From: an uncultured Eubacteriales bacterium
GTDB taxonomy: Bacteria; Bacillota; Clostridia; Peptostreptococcales; Anaerovoracaceae
Assembly (NCBI GenBank): GCA_910585135.1
Contig: CAJUEB010000021.1
Coordinates: 1-18,700, forward strand
DNA length: 18,700 nucleotides
Reading direction: 5' to 3'
The notes beneath the pieces were generated by a model. It had not been told where the DNA came from and did not search any database. It saw only the letters and a list, made by a program, of their open reading frames with translations. Below are positions 1 through 6,639 of the stretch, piece after piece (position 1 is the first letter of the stretch; the number at the start of each line of letters is the position of its first letter). The position numbers and the translations under genes are program-made.

Positions 1-339
1 CAGCTTGTGGAAATGACACTCAAGAAGTATATGCCGCCGCTTTATAAGTCGCTCGGCGTATTTCTGCCGTTGATCACGACAAACTGTGCGGTGCTGGGCG
101 TTACGATCATGAATATTACAGAAGGTTATAATTATCTGGAAGCGATCGTCTGCGCACTCGGCGCAGGAATCGGATTCCTGCTGGCGATGGTGCTGTTTGC
201 AGGACTTCGGGAGAAGCTTGAAAATTGCAAGGGCATTCCGCAGTGCTGGCAGGGAATCCCGATTACGCTTGTGGCAGCAGCGATTCTTTCGATGTCCTTT
301 ATGGCATTTTCCGGTGTAGTTGACGGTATATTTGGTTAG
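1..339 (+). CDS. rnfA: RnfA, electron transport complex membrane subunit (5'-truncated)
   Basis: RnfA is an integral membrane subunit of the Rnf complex, which couples electron flow from reduced ferredoxin to NAD+ with ion transport across the membrane. The frame is open from base 1, so the gene starts upstream of the window and only about the last 112 codons are present. The visible part carries the RnfA/RnfE-type hallmark PLITTNCAVLG, followed by hydrophobic segments and a C-terminal membrane helix ending in FGVVDGIFG-like residues (SGVVDGIFG). The GTG at position 7 is only an internal codon, not a start. The stop lies 15 bases before rnfB, so the two genes are surely co-transcribed. The identification is firm from the motif and the neighbour; the missing part cannot be judged. 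Confidence 0.93.
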   Translation, partial: QLVEMTLKKYMPPLYKSLGVFLPLITTNCAVLGVTIMNITEGYNYLEAIVCALGAGIGFLLAMVLFAGLREKLENCKGIPQCWQGIPITLVAAAILSMSFMAFSGVVDGIFG

Positions 340-354
340 GAGAGGAGGATACAT

Positions 355-1203
355 ATGGGAACAATTGTATTGCCTGCTATTATCGTAGCAGCAGTGGGCC
401 TAATCTTTGGTATCATCCTTACCATTGCATCCAAGCTGATGTACGTGCCTGTGGATGAAAAGGTTGCAGCGATCAGGGAAGCGCTTCCAGGCGCAAACTG
501 CGGCGGCTGTGGATTTGCGGGGTGCGATGATTATGCGAGTGCATTTGGTGATGATCCGGATATGAGTCCGAACTTATGTCCGGTAGGCGGCGCTGATTTG
601 GCGGTAGAGATTGCTGGGATTCTGGGCGTGGAAGCCGGGGACGTGGAAGAAAAGGCCGCTATGGTTATGTGCCAGGGTAACTTCGGCGTTACACAGCAGA
701 TTATGGACGCTGACAGGATTTATTCATGCAGGAGCGCCAGCGCATTTTATGGAGGCAACTGGGCGTGTCCGCATGGCTGTCTGGGTCTGGGTGATTGCCA
801 GAGGGTTTGTAACTACGATGCGATCAGGATCGTAAACGGTGTGGCAATGGTAAACAGGGATCTGTGCGTCGGCTGTGGTGCATGTACGAAGGTCTGCCCG
901 CATGAGCTGATTGATCTCGTGCCGAAGAAGATGATGGTTTTCGTTGCCTGCAAGTCTGTTGATAAGGGTGCGGTGACGCGAAAGACCTGTGAAAATGGAT
1001 GTATCGGCTGCATGAAGTGCCAGAAGGCATGTAAGTTTGAAGCAATTAAGGTTGAGAATAACCTGGCGTCCGTTAATTTGGATGCTTGTAAGAATTGCGG
1101 GCTTTGCGCGAAGGAATGCCCAACTGGCGCGATCGTGAATTATAGGAAAAAAGCGGTTGCGGCAAAGAAGCCGGAGCAGGCTGCCAAGGCGGCTGAAGCG
1201 TAG
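355..1203 (+). CDS. rnfB: RnfB, iron-sulfur subunit of the Rnf complex
   Basis: RnfB carries electrons from ferredoxin into the Rnf complex. The 282-residue protein starts with one membrane helix (about residues 4-26). A four-cysteine 4Fe-4S domain follows (C49, C52, C57, C75 in CGGCGFAGC...C). Next comes a cysteine-rich stretch with C138, C142, C148 and C152, then ferredoxin motifs at C171/174/177/181, C216/219/222/226 and C245/248/251/255. The tail is Lys/Ala-rich (about residues 264-282). This cysteine density is typical of the long clostridial RnfB. The ATG has a very strong ribosome binding site, GGAGAGGAGG at 339-348, which begins on the last base of the rnfA stop codon. As the last gene before a terminator, it seems to close the rnf operon. 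Confidence 0.95.
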   Translation: MGTIVLPAIIVAAVGLIFGIILTIASKLMYVPVDEKVAAIREALPGANCGGCGFAGCDDYASAFGDDPDMSPNLCPVGGADLAVEIAGILGVEAGDVEEKAAMVMCQGNFGVTQQIMDADRIYSCRSASAFYGGNWACPHGCLGLGDCQRVCNYDAIRIVNGVAMVNRDLCVGCGACTKVCPHELIDLVPKKMMVFVACKSVDKGAVTRKTCENGCIGCMKCQKACKFEAIKVENNLASVNLDACKNCGLCAKECPTGAIVNYRKKAVAAKKPEQAAKAAEA

Positions 1204-1296
1204 GCTAGGCTACGCGGGTGGTTTGCAGGCTGGATGCGGCTTGCAAGGCAGGCCGCTGGTGAGAAGAAAGTGAACTTCATTTCATGTAAAAAAGAG

Positions 1297-1324
1297 CCGG
1301 TGTGACGGAAGTCACGCCGGTTTT
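1297..1324. terminator. Bidirectional intrinsic terminator between rnfB and the Gx gene
   Basis: The arms 1297-1306 (CCGGTGTGAC) and 1311-1320 (GTCACGCCGG) pair over 10 bp with one G-U pair, around a GGAA loop. On the plus strand TTTT follows. On the minus strand a run of six T follows a short CTC, from the A-run at 1288-1293. It lies between two convergent genes, so it probably ends both transcripts. Confidence 0.85.
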
Positions 1325-1384
1325 GACATATGCGCGAAGTTTTGTATCGTGCCTTTTGTAAAACGCAGTAAAGGGATGGAACTT

Positions 1385-1897
1385 CTAATTGATGAGAGCG
1401 TTTTGCGGAAGCCTTTTTAGGATCAAGTGCGCCACAATTCCAATGATCGCGCCGCTAACTACGCCGGAGATGATAAGCACTGGAAAATAGACAAAAATTT
1501 TAAGGTTAGATACCAGGAATGCCGCTATCAGTATTTGTCCGAAATTATGAGCGACGCCGCCTGCTATCGAAATTCCCGTTACGGAAAAAATATTCGTCTT
1601 TTTCAGCAAAATCATTATGAGAAAGCTGGCAAGCGCACCGGCCAGGGAATAGGCTACGCCAAACAGCCCGTTAAACAATAGCCCGGCAATAAGAACCCTG
1701 ACCAGGTTAACAATTAACGCATATTTTGCGCCTAAATAATAGAGCGTGATAAGGATTACCAGATTAGCAATTCCCAGCTTGATTCCCGGAATCGCAGGGT
1801 TAAACGGAATCAGTACCTCGATATAGGAAAATATCAACGCCAGAGCCGCCAGCAGGGCGGTAATGGTTATTTTTTTTGTGCTGTTGTTCGTATTCAT
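1385..1897 (-). CDS. Gx transporter family membrane protein (heptaprenyl diphosphate synthase component I-like)
   Basis: The 170-residue protein has five to six hydrophobic segments and resembles the Gx transporter family (also called Hpre_diP_synt_I), small membrane proteins with an ECF S-component-like look. Family features visible are the N-terminal basic head followed by LLAALALIFSYIEVLIP, the segment PGIKLGIANLVILITLYYLG, and AGGVAHNFGQILIAA. The true substrate is not known. These proteins commonly neighbour NusG-domain-II proteins, ApbE and flavin-based electron transfer genes, and I recall the Listeria extracellular electron transfer pair EetA/EetB as being of these two types. The start is the only good N-terminal Met, but there is no Shine-Dalgarno before it. 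A weak promoter sits so close that the mRNA could be nearly leaderless. The partner NusG-II gene lies 8 kb away on the same strand. Confidence 0.85.
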   Translation of the reverse strand: MNTNNSTKKITITALLAALALIFSYIEVLIPFNPAIPGIKLGIANLVILITLYYLGAKYALIVNLVRVLIAGLLFNGLFGVAYSLAGALASFLIMILLKKTNIFSVTGISIAGGVAHNFGQILIAAFLVSNLKIFVYFPVLIISGVVSGAIIGIVAHLILKRLPQNALIN

Positions 1898-1909
1898 AAT
1901 TCTTATTCT

Positions 1910-1937
1910 AGCATATCTTGGCGCATGGGGATAGCAA
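1910..1937 (-). promoter_or_regulatory. Possible promoter of the Gx gene
   Basis: On the minus strand TTGCTA (1932-1937) is followed after 16 bases by TATGCT (1910-1915), each matching four of six sigma-A consensus bases. The predicted transcript start would be only a few bases from the ATG at 1897. No ribosome binding site is visible, so if real this would give a nearly leaderless mRNA. This is weak evidence, based on spacing only. Confidence 0.3.
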
Positions 1938-2209
1938 ATCAGTCAAGTTTTTGAATGGGGCAGCATTAGGATAAGAAATTAAACTAAGATTTTTACGGGG
2001 TGGAATCAGAGCAATGAATTAAATCAAATTGCAGGGATAGCGAAATTGAAGTGATAAATTAAAACAAGCCCTTTAAAGTGATTCGTGGCATCAAGGAAAT
2101 AATCTAAGCTCATTTAGTTGGGAGCGGGCAGCATTAGAGTAGTGAATTCAGTTGAAGTTTTGAAATTAGGATACAGGCCGTATTGGAGTGTTATCATTTA
2201 AATGGAGTC
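1927..2209. repeat. Degenerate tandem direct repeats, unit about 40 bp
   Basis: Seven diverged units begin near 1927, 1957, 1997, 2034, 2078, 2120 and 2169. Each has a G-run, then a GCAGCATTAG-like stretch, then GATAAG-AATTAAA-like bases, then AAG with a T-run. The best pair, the second and sixth units, share the exact 12-mer GGGCAGCATTAG at 1958-1969 and 2126-2137. Spacing varies from 30 to 49 bases. No known repeat family was recognised. Confidence 0.55.
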
Positions 2210-2391
2210 AATAAATGCATCAATCAATGATAGCATATCACTGCGCTTTTATTGACAAGTCCAATTAATAAAATGAATTGAATTTTCAGTGACCAATCAC
2301 ATAAATTTCTTGTGGGGAATGAAGAGGGGTGTTGAGTGGATCTTTTGAGGCTTGGAAAAGTCAATCATTTTTTGGAATTGGCGAAAATTGT

Positions 2392-2423
2392 GTAGCAATG
2401 CTATCAAATTTATGGATTGCTAC
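2392..2423. repeat. Inverted repeat, stem-loop 1
   Basis: GTAGCAAT (2392-2399) and ATTGCTAC (2416-2423) are perfect 8 bp arms around a 16-base loop. A related stem-loop with the same GTAGCA/TGCTAC core lies about 120 bases downstream. The function is unknown; it could be an RNA hairpin or a protein-binding site. Confidence 0.6.
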
Positions 2424-2514
2424 TTTGTTTTCAATAGCTGCGGCATTTTAGCGGGTGGCGTGCGCTGGATTATTGGTTTTACATAGGACTGAACTCCTGT
2501 AACCATTGCAATTA

Positions 2515-2550
2515 GAGTAGCAGTCAGCGAAAAAACTATGATTGCTACTC
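2515..2550. repeat. Inverted repeat, stem-loop 2 (related to stem-loop 1)
   Basis: GAGTAGCAGTC (2515-2525) pairs with GATTGCTACTC (2540-2550) over 11 positions with one G-U pair, around a 14-base loop. The outer eight pairs are perfect. It shares the GTAGCA...ATTGCTAC frame with the stem-loop at 2392-2423 but has a different loop. An A-run follows at 2551-2556; on the opposite strand the corresponding T-run precedes the hairpin, so it is not an obvious terminator. Confidence 0.6.
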
Positions 2551-2560
2551 AAAAAATCAC

Positions 2561-2581
2561 ATTTGTAAAATATTTACAAAT
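2561..2581. promoter_or_regulatory. 21-base AT-rich palindrome, operator-like
   Basis: ATTTGTAAA (2561-2569) and TTTACAAAT (2573-2581) are perfect 9 bp arms separated by ATA. The symmetry and short spacer resemble a binding site for a dimeric regulator. No promoter or gene start is close enough to assign it, since the next gene begins at 3033. In DNA this AT-rich, chance palindromes are possible. Confidence 0.4.
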
Positions 2582-3032
2582 TTTACTTGCGAACTTTTCA
2601 AATATGGAATAAAATGGAAGAAAAGATGCGTATAAAATTGACTAAATAGAAGCTAACGGAGTTGTGTATGGTGGAAAATCAAAATTGTCAAAGCCATTTA
2701 TGAAGAAAACTAGAGAGCTGTAAAGCCATGCATAGAGTTAAACAAAATTTAGTGAAGCTTTCCATGAAAATAGAATAGAAAAAATAGTGAATAAATGCAG
2801 GCAAAATAAGAATAATGCAAAAACGAAAGCTTCGCATACAACGAAATGAAAAGCGCAGGTATCATGCAACCCTTTCATCATTTAGTTTGCGTATAACAGT
2901 TGTATATTTTGCAAAAATATCTACCCAATATGATTTTGCGGTACCAGCCAATTTAGTATAGCGCTTTGCAAAAAAAGATAGTCTCAAACGCCTTATGTAA
3001 AAACAGGATCAACAAGAAGAGGGGAAAACGAC

Positions 3033-3845
3033 ATGGATCGCCAAAAAACGATGCACGATTTTATGCAGGAAGAATTAATCCGTTATGAAACGCTATATGC
3101 GAAACTATATAAGGAATACCAATCGTTGCCAAAAGGGTCGCTTGCAAAGGATGGACAGGGAAATTTATATCGATATACGAGAGAAGGCGGCCGACAATAC
3201 AAAGTAATGCTGCCAAAGAAGGAATGGCGGCTGGTACTTGCGTTGAAACGGCGGCGGTATATGGGAAAGGGCATGAAACTGCTTCAAAAAAGAATTGTAT
3301 CATGCAAGAATTTTTTGAAAAGTGATGAATTGTATGATCCGAAGTTGATCGAACGGAGTTTGCCGGTACAATATAAGGGGCTGGTAGGTGTAAATGTGTT
3401 TTTAGACCAGGATATTAACGTGGAGGAATGGATGAAAGCACGGTACAGGTCAAACCCTATGGATATCCATACACCGCATTATACCGCAGGAGGAATTTGC
3501 ACGCGTTCAAAGTCAGAAGCGATGATAGGAAGCCGTTTGGAGGAAAGAGGCATTTTATTTCGCTATGAATCGGAAGTAAGGCTTGGATGCCGGAAAGTAT
3601 ATCCTGATTTTGCAATATTGCATGAGCGTCGCAGAAGGGTCATTTATTGGGAGCATTTTGGTATTATTGATGATGAAAAATATGTGTTTTCAAATTTGAA
3701 AAAGCTGGAACAATACGCCAGGCATGGAATTTACTTTGGAAAAAATCTTTTTATTACCTACGAATCGAAAAGAAAACCTCTCACAATCAAGGCAGTGGAT
3801 ATGAAAATAGATGAGATACTTCATGAAAGCTGTAATTGGATATAA
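3033..3845 (+). CDS. Orphan PD-(D/E)XK nuclease-like protein, function unknown
   Basis: The 270-residue protein resembles an unnamed family that I recall as occurring in many copies in gut Clostridia. The N-terminal half (about residues 5-100) is charged and helical, with SLPKGSL and YKVMLPKKEWRLVLALKRRR motifs. The C-terminal half looks like a PD-(D/E)XK nuclease core: RSKSE (E162), YRYESEVRLG after a short helix, YPDF (D192) and IYWEHFG (E207, H208). These are plausible metal-binding residues, with EXH in place of the usual (D/E)XK. A good ribosome binding site, GAGGGGAAAA, ends six bases or fewer before the ATG. It stands alone in an AT-rich stretch with no methylase or helicase beside it. 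Its activity and role are not established, and a DNA-repair, defence or mobile-element role remains possible. Confidence 0.75.
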   Translation: MDRQKTMHDFMQEELIRYETLYAKLYKEYQSLPKGSLAKDGQGNLYRYTREGGRQYKVMLPKKEWRLVLALKRRRYMGKGMKLLQKRIVSCKNFLKSDELYDPKLIERSLPVQYKGLVGVNVFLDQDINVEEWMKARYRSNPMDIHTPHYTAGGICTRSKSEAMIGSRLEERGILFRYESEVRLGCRKVYPDFAILHERRRRVIYWEHFGIIDDEKYVFSNLKKLEQYARHGIYFGKNLFITYESKRKPLTIKAVDMKIDEILHESCNWI

Positions 3846-3849
3846 TCCT

Positions 3850-3899
3850 TTTCAGCTAGTCCTGTCAGTCAGTTCTGCTGTTGCTCGCTGAAAGTTTTT
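3850..3899 (+). terminator. Possible terminator after the nuclease-like gene
   Basis: TTTCAGC (3850-3856) pairs with GCTGAAA (3887-3893), followed by TTTTT at 3895-3899. The loop of 30 bases is long for an intrinsic terminator. The position just after the stop codon at 3843-3845 supports it. Confidence 0.4.
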
Positions 3900-3919
3900 G
3901 AAGCGGTTTGCTGCAATTT

Positions 3920-3956
3920 GCTGAAATCTTTTTCAGCGGCTTTGTGCCGCCCGCTG
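3920..3956 (+). terminator. Second hairpin cluster after the nuclease-like gene
   Basis: GCTGAAA (3920-3926) pairs with TTTCAGC (3931-3937) around TCTT. These repeat the arms of the hairpin at 3850-3893, so alternative pairings are possible. Overlapping it, GCGGC (3936-3940) pairs with GCCGC (3946-3950), or CAGCGG (3934-3939) with CCGCTG (3951-3956), followed by GGCGTTTT. Together they could act as a back-up terminator. Confidence 0.35.
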
Positions 3957-3995
3957 GCGTTTTGTCTTATGCCTGTGGATTGCCTGGTTTCGATA

Positions 3996-4020
3996 TATAT
4001 GCAAAAAACCTTTGCATATA
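3996..4020. promoter_or_regulatory. Inverted repeat overlapping the importer promoter (candidate operator)
   Basis: TATATGCAAA (3996-4005) and TTTGCATATA (4011-4020) are perfect 10 bp arms separated by five bases. The right arm contains the -35 hexamer of the promoter at 4012-4040, so a protein bound here would block RNA polymerase. No regulator is encoded next to it, and it does not match the Escherichia coli NikR operator as I know it. The repeat is plain in the sequence; the operator role is inferred. Confidence 0.6.
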
Positions 4021-4040
4021 GTGTTCCTTTCATGTATAAT
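4012..4040 (+). promoter_or_regulatory. Sigma-A-type promoter upstream of the importer operon
   Basis: TTGCAT (4012-4017) and a perfect TATAAT (4035-4040) are separated by 17 bases. Transcription would start near 4047, giving a leader of about 380 bases before the first permease at 4424. It is the best promoter seen in the intergenic part of the window. Confidence 0.7.
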
Positions 4041-4069
4041 ACTACAAAGAAACCGTGCAGGAAGCACAA

Positions 4070-4175
4070 ACATAAAACCACGAAGGTGAATGACGTAGAG
4101 GTGATGTCTCATTCTACTTTTTGATTGAAGGACATTGCCCGCAAGCGGCATTATTTTTTCGTGGTTTTGTTATGT
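4070..4175 (+). ncRNA. Candidate structured leader RNA / attenuator of the importer operon
   Basis: Just downstream of the promoter, 4074-4084 (AAAACCACGAA) pairs perfectly with 4158-4168 (TTCGTGGTTTT). Beyond a three-base bulge four more pairs follow (4070-4073 with 4172-4175). Inside, 4100-4108 pairs with 4131-4139 over nine positions including two G-U pairs. A competing hairpin, 4136-4140 with 4145-4150 around a GCAA tetraloop and one bulged base, is followed by TTATTTTTT and looks like an intrinsic terminator. The two states are mutually exclusive, as in riboswitches and attenuators. A small hairpin, GTGC-AGGAA-GCAC, precedes them (4055-4067). I could not match it to a known riboswitch class, including the nickel/cobalt one. 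Which ligand, if any, it senses is unknown. Confidence 0.45.
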
Positions 4176-4423
4176 GGGGCTATAAAGTATTACTGTCAGA
4201 GCTACGGTGCGGGCAGTTCCTAATATTTGGCGAAGTTTCGCTTCGTTTGGCATCAATTTGCAGGCAGCGGTTACTTAACAGCAGCAAAATGGCAGCATTT
4301 GCCGTAATTTACTCTATAGACGATCGTGTTTAGGACAAGTGCTGTGGGGTTTGCCATAGGCGCACCGCAAATTCAAAGAAAAAGCGATGCAGCGCAGAGA
4401 GCAAGATAAAGGAATGCAGATCC

Positions 4424-5461
4424 ATGGATGAGAGAAGAATGAAACGCAGGGAAACGATAAAATATATTGTGAAAAAGCTGGGGCAGTTAATGTTGTCTCT
4501 TCTTGTCTTGTCACTATTGGTATTTTTTATTTCGCGGCTTGCACCGGGAGATCCGCTCCGCGCTTATTATGGGGAATCGGTAGAACGAATGTCACAGCAT
4601 CAGCTTGCGGAAGCTGAGGAACGCCTGGGGCTTAATGCTCCCCTCATCACCCAATATATAAACTGGATAAGCCGTGCGCTTTGCGGCGATTTCGGTATTT
4701 CTTATCAGTATAAGCAGCCGGCCGTCGATGTGATCAGGCAGGTTTGCGGCAATACGTTTGCATTGACGGGGGTTTCCTTTCTTTTGATTTTTGCGCTGGG
4801 GCTGCTATTGGCAGTTTTTTGCGTCAAGCATGAAGGGCGGCCGGTCGATCGCCTGATTTGCAAAGCAGGCGTGGCGGCAAGCAGCATTCCTGAATTTTTT
4901 GCAGCCCTTATTCTCATATTGATTTTTGCAGTCAACCTCAACCTGCTTCCGCAGAGCGGCGCGAATTCTGTCGGCATTGCTGCGGCAGCCAGCGAATCCT
5001 GGACGGGCTTTTTGCATCTTCTCTGGGATCGGGCTTTGCATCTGATCTTGCCGGTCAGCGCGATCGTCATTTCGCACCTGTGGTACTGCGCCTATTTGAT
5101 GCGAAACAAGCTGTCAGATGAAATCAGCAAGGAATATGTGCTGCTTTGCAAGGTAAAAGGCCTCAGTGAGCGGCAGATTATCTATAAGCATTGCCTGAAA
5201 AATATCCTGCCGTCAATAATCAGCATTATGGCCATCTTTTTACCGCACCTTCTGGGCGGTGCTTATGTGGTGGAGCTGGTGTTCTCTTATCCGGGTCTGG
5301 GAAGGCTCGGCGTGGAAAGCGCACAGTACCACGACTACAATATGCTGATGCTGGTTTGCCTGATCACGGGTGTTATCGTCATTATCGCAAACATGGCGGC
5401 GCAGATCATTAGCGAAAAGCTTGATCCGGGCATGAAGGCAGAAAGGGGGCGGATGCTGTGA
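4424..5461 (+). CDS. ABC importer permease, DppB/NikB type
   Basis: This is the first inner-membrane subunit of a peptide/nickel-class ABC importer. The 345-residue protein has a first membrane helix at about residues 18-37, the family motif RLAPGDPL (38-45), and further helices from about 113 to 330. Its EAA loop, which contacts the ATPase, is at about 238-260 (EYVLLCKVKGLSERQIIYKH). The C-terminal VVELVFSYPGLGRLGVESA motif is typical of NikB/DppB. The upstream GG of AAAGGA at 4408-4413 gives a modest ribosome binding site; an alternative Met lies at residue 6. It is the first gene of the importer operon and ends overlapping the next permease by 4 bases. The substrate cannot be told from the permease alone. 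Confidence 0.9.
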   Translation: MDERRMKRRETIKYIVKKLGQLMLSLLVLSLLVFFISRLAPGDPLRAYYGESVERMSQHQLAEAEERLGLNAPLITQYINWISRALCGDFGISYQYKQPAVDVIRQVCGNTFALTGVSFLLIFALGLLLAVFCVKHEGRPVDRLICKAGVAASSIPEFFAALILILIFAVNLNLLPQSGANSVGIAAAASESWTGFLHLLWDRALHLILPVSAIVISHLWYCAYLMRNKLSDEISKEYVLLCKVKGLSERQIIYKHCLKNILPSIISIMAIFLPHLLGGAYVVELVFSYPGLGRLGVESAQYHDYNMLMLVCLITGVIVIIANMAAQIISEKLDPGMKAERGRML

Positions 5462-6402
5462 TCCGAAAGGGCGCGGAAATCAAAGGCGCGATCATCGGCT
5501 CGCCGGGCAGGTCGCCTGAAAGCCGCAAAAGCAAATGGAAAAGAAGCGGCGGCAATGAGGGCGGACGAAAAGGCAAAATATACATCATGCCCTATGAAAA
5601 ACGGCCGTATTTCTCTGTTTCAGTATTGGTCATCATCATAGCGGGATGCTTGTGCTGCGAATTGTTCATTCCCTATGATCCCGCGCGCATGATGCTGGAT
5701 CAGGTAAGCAGCGCGCCGTCTGCGGCGCATTTATTCGGTACGGACACATTGGGCAGGGATCTGTTTTCGGTCATCTGGTATGGGGGCAGGATCTCGATCA
5801 CTGTGGGGATTTTAGCAACTGCTATTTCCACTGCGATTGCTGTTGTATACGGGACGGCATCGGGGCTAGCTTCGAACCGGGCAGACGATGTGTTCATGCG
5901 GTTTAGTGAAATTCTCATGAGCATTCCGCAAATTTTGCTGGTTTTGTTTCTGCAAGCGATCTGGGGGCAGGCGACCGTTCTTTCCATATCGGTCGTCATT
6001 GGAATTACTGGCTGGATGCCAATCGCCAAGATGGTGCGAAGTGAAGTCAGGCAGCTGCGGAATGCGGGATTTGTCATGGCGGCGCGGACGATGGGCGCGG
6101 GCTTCTTTTATATCCTGCGAAAGCATTTGATGCCCGGATTTTTGTCGGCGATCATGTTCATGGTGGTTACGAATATCGGCGGCACGATTGCGATGGAAGC
6201 AACGCTCAGTTTTATGGGACTGGGGCTTCCGCCTGCGGTCATTTCGTGGGGGAGTCTCTTGTCCCTCTCGCAAAAGGCAATGCTGACGGGTGCCTGGTGG
6301 ATGCTCGTCATTCCGGGGGCGTTTCTGGTGATAACGCTGCTTTGCATTACGCAGATCGGTGAGTATATGCGAGTTTACAATAGAAGAGGGCGTTTGCTTT
6401 AG
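5458..6402 (+). CDS. ABC importer permease, DppC/NikC type, with unusual N-terminal extension
   Basis: This is the second membrane subunit of the importer. The 314 residues include the hallmark LFGTDTLGRDLFSVIWYGGRIS (in two parts from about 92 to 113), helices from about 115 to 300, and an EAA loop at about 205-228 (AARTMGAGFFYILRKHLMPG). The GTG start overlaps the previous stop (GTGA) and has a strong ribosome binding site, GAAAGGGGG at 5441-5449, eight bases before it, so translation is probably coupled. The first 43 residues are a highly basic, Gly/Ser/Lys/Arg-rich stretch that homologues normally lack. An internal ATG at 5584 (MPYEKRPYF) would give a normal-length protein but has only a weak site. 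A gap of 237 bases, with no gene seen, separates it from the binding protein. Confidence 0.88.
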   Translation: MIRKGAEIKGAIIGSPGRSPESRKSKWKRSGGNEGGRKGKIYIMPYEKRPYFSVSVLVIIIAGCLCCELFIPYDPARMMLDQVSSAPSAAHLFGTDTLGRDLFSVIWYGGRISITVGILATAISTAIAVVYGTASGLASNRADDVFMRFSEILMSIPQILLVLFLQAIWGQATVLSISVVIGITGWMPIAKMVRSEVRQLRNAGFVMAARTMGAGFFYILRKHLMPGFLSAIMFMVVTNIGGTIAMEATLSFMGLGLPPAVISWGSLLSLSQKAMLTGAWWMLVIPGAFLVITLLCITQIGEYMRVYNRRGRLL

Positions 6403-6639
6403 TTAATAATGTATGGCTGAGCCGGAAAATAGTGAACTCCCAGATATGGTGCAAGCTGGCGTGAGCAGATTGCTCGGAGGAGGACAGATCAGTTCGAAAC
6501 AGAACACGAAAGGCAAAAAAATCGGCTGATTCAAATCAGGCAAGAGAAGATAAGACGGCAAATAAAGCGGATAGAAAAGAAACATTAGTGTGAGAAGTAA
6601 GATCTTTCACTTCTGTTTATGACGAAATGAAAGGAACGA

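Larger units (their letters stand above)
1898..3032. other. AT-rich gene-free region
   Basis: About 1.1 kb carries no credible gene on either strand and is clearly richer in A and T than the flanking genes. It contains degenerate direct repeats (1927-2209), two related stem-loops (2392-2423 and 2515-2550), a 21-base palindrome (2561-2581) and a smaller inverted repeat, ATATTTT/AAAATAT, at 2904-2920. The phrase TAGCATATC occurs at 1909 and again at 2231. From about 2590 to 3010 I see only AT-rich sequence full of stops. The composition suggests decayed or foreign DNA, but no transposase, integrase or recognisable pseudogene fragment was found. Confidence 0.7.

Noticed and set aside
1927..2209. 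CRISPR array
   Set aside because: The units are too diverged and unevenly spaced, with no constant repeat or unique spacers, and no cas genes are near.
1898..3032. Decayed transposon or prophage remnant
   Set aside because: No transposase, integrase or terminal inverted repeats could be recognised on either strand, so only the odd composition supports it.
4121..4333. Short plus-strand frame in the importer leader, including an ATG at 4172
   Set aside because: No ribosome binding site, and it runs through the structured leader; kept as non-coding.
4047..4423. Nickel/cobalt (czcD-type), cobalamin or preQ1 riboswitch
   Set aside because: I could not find the conserved core bases of these classes in the leader; a covariance search would be decisive.
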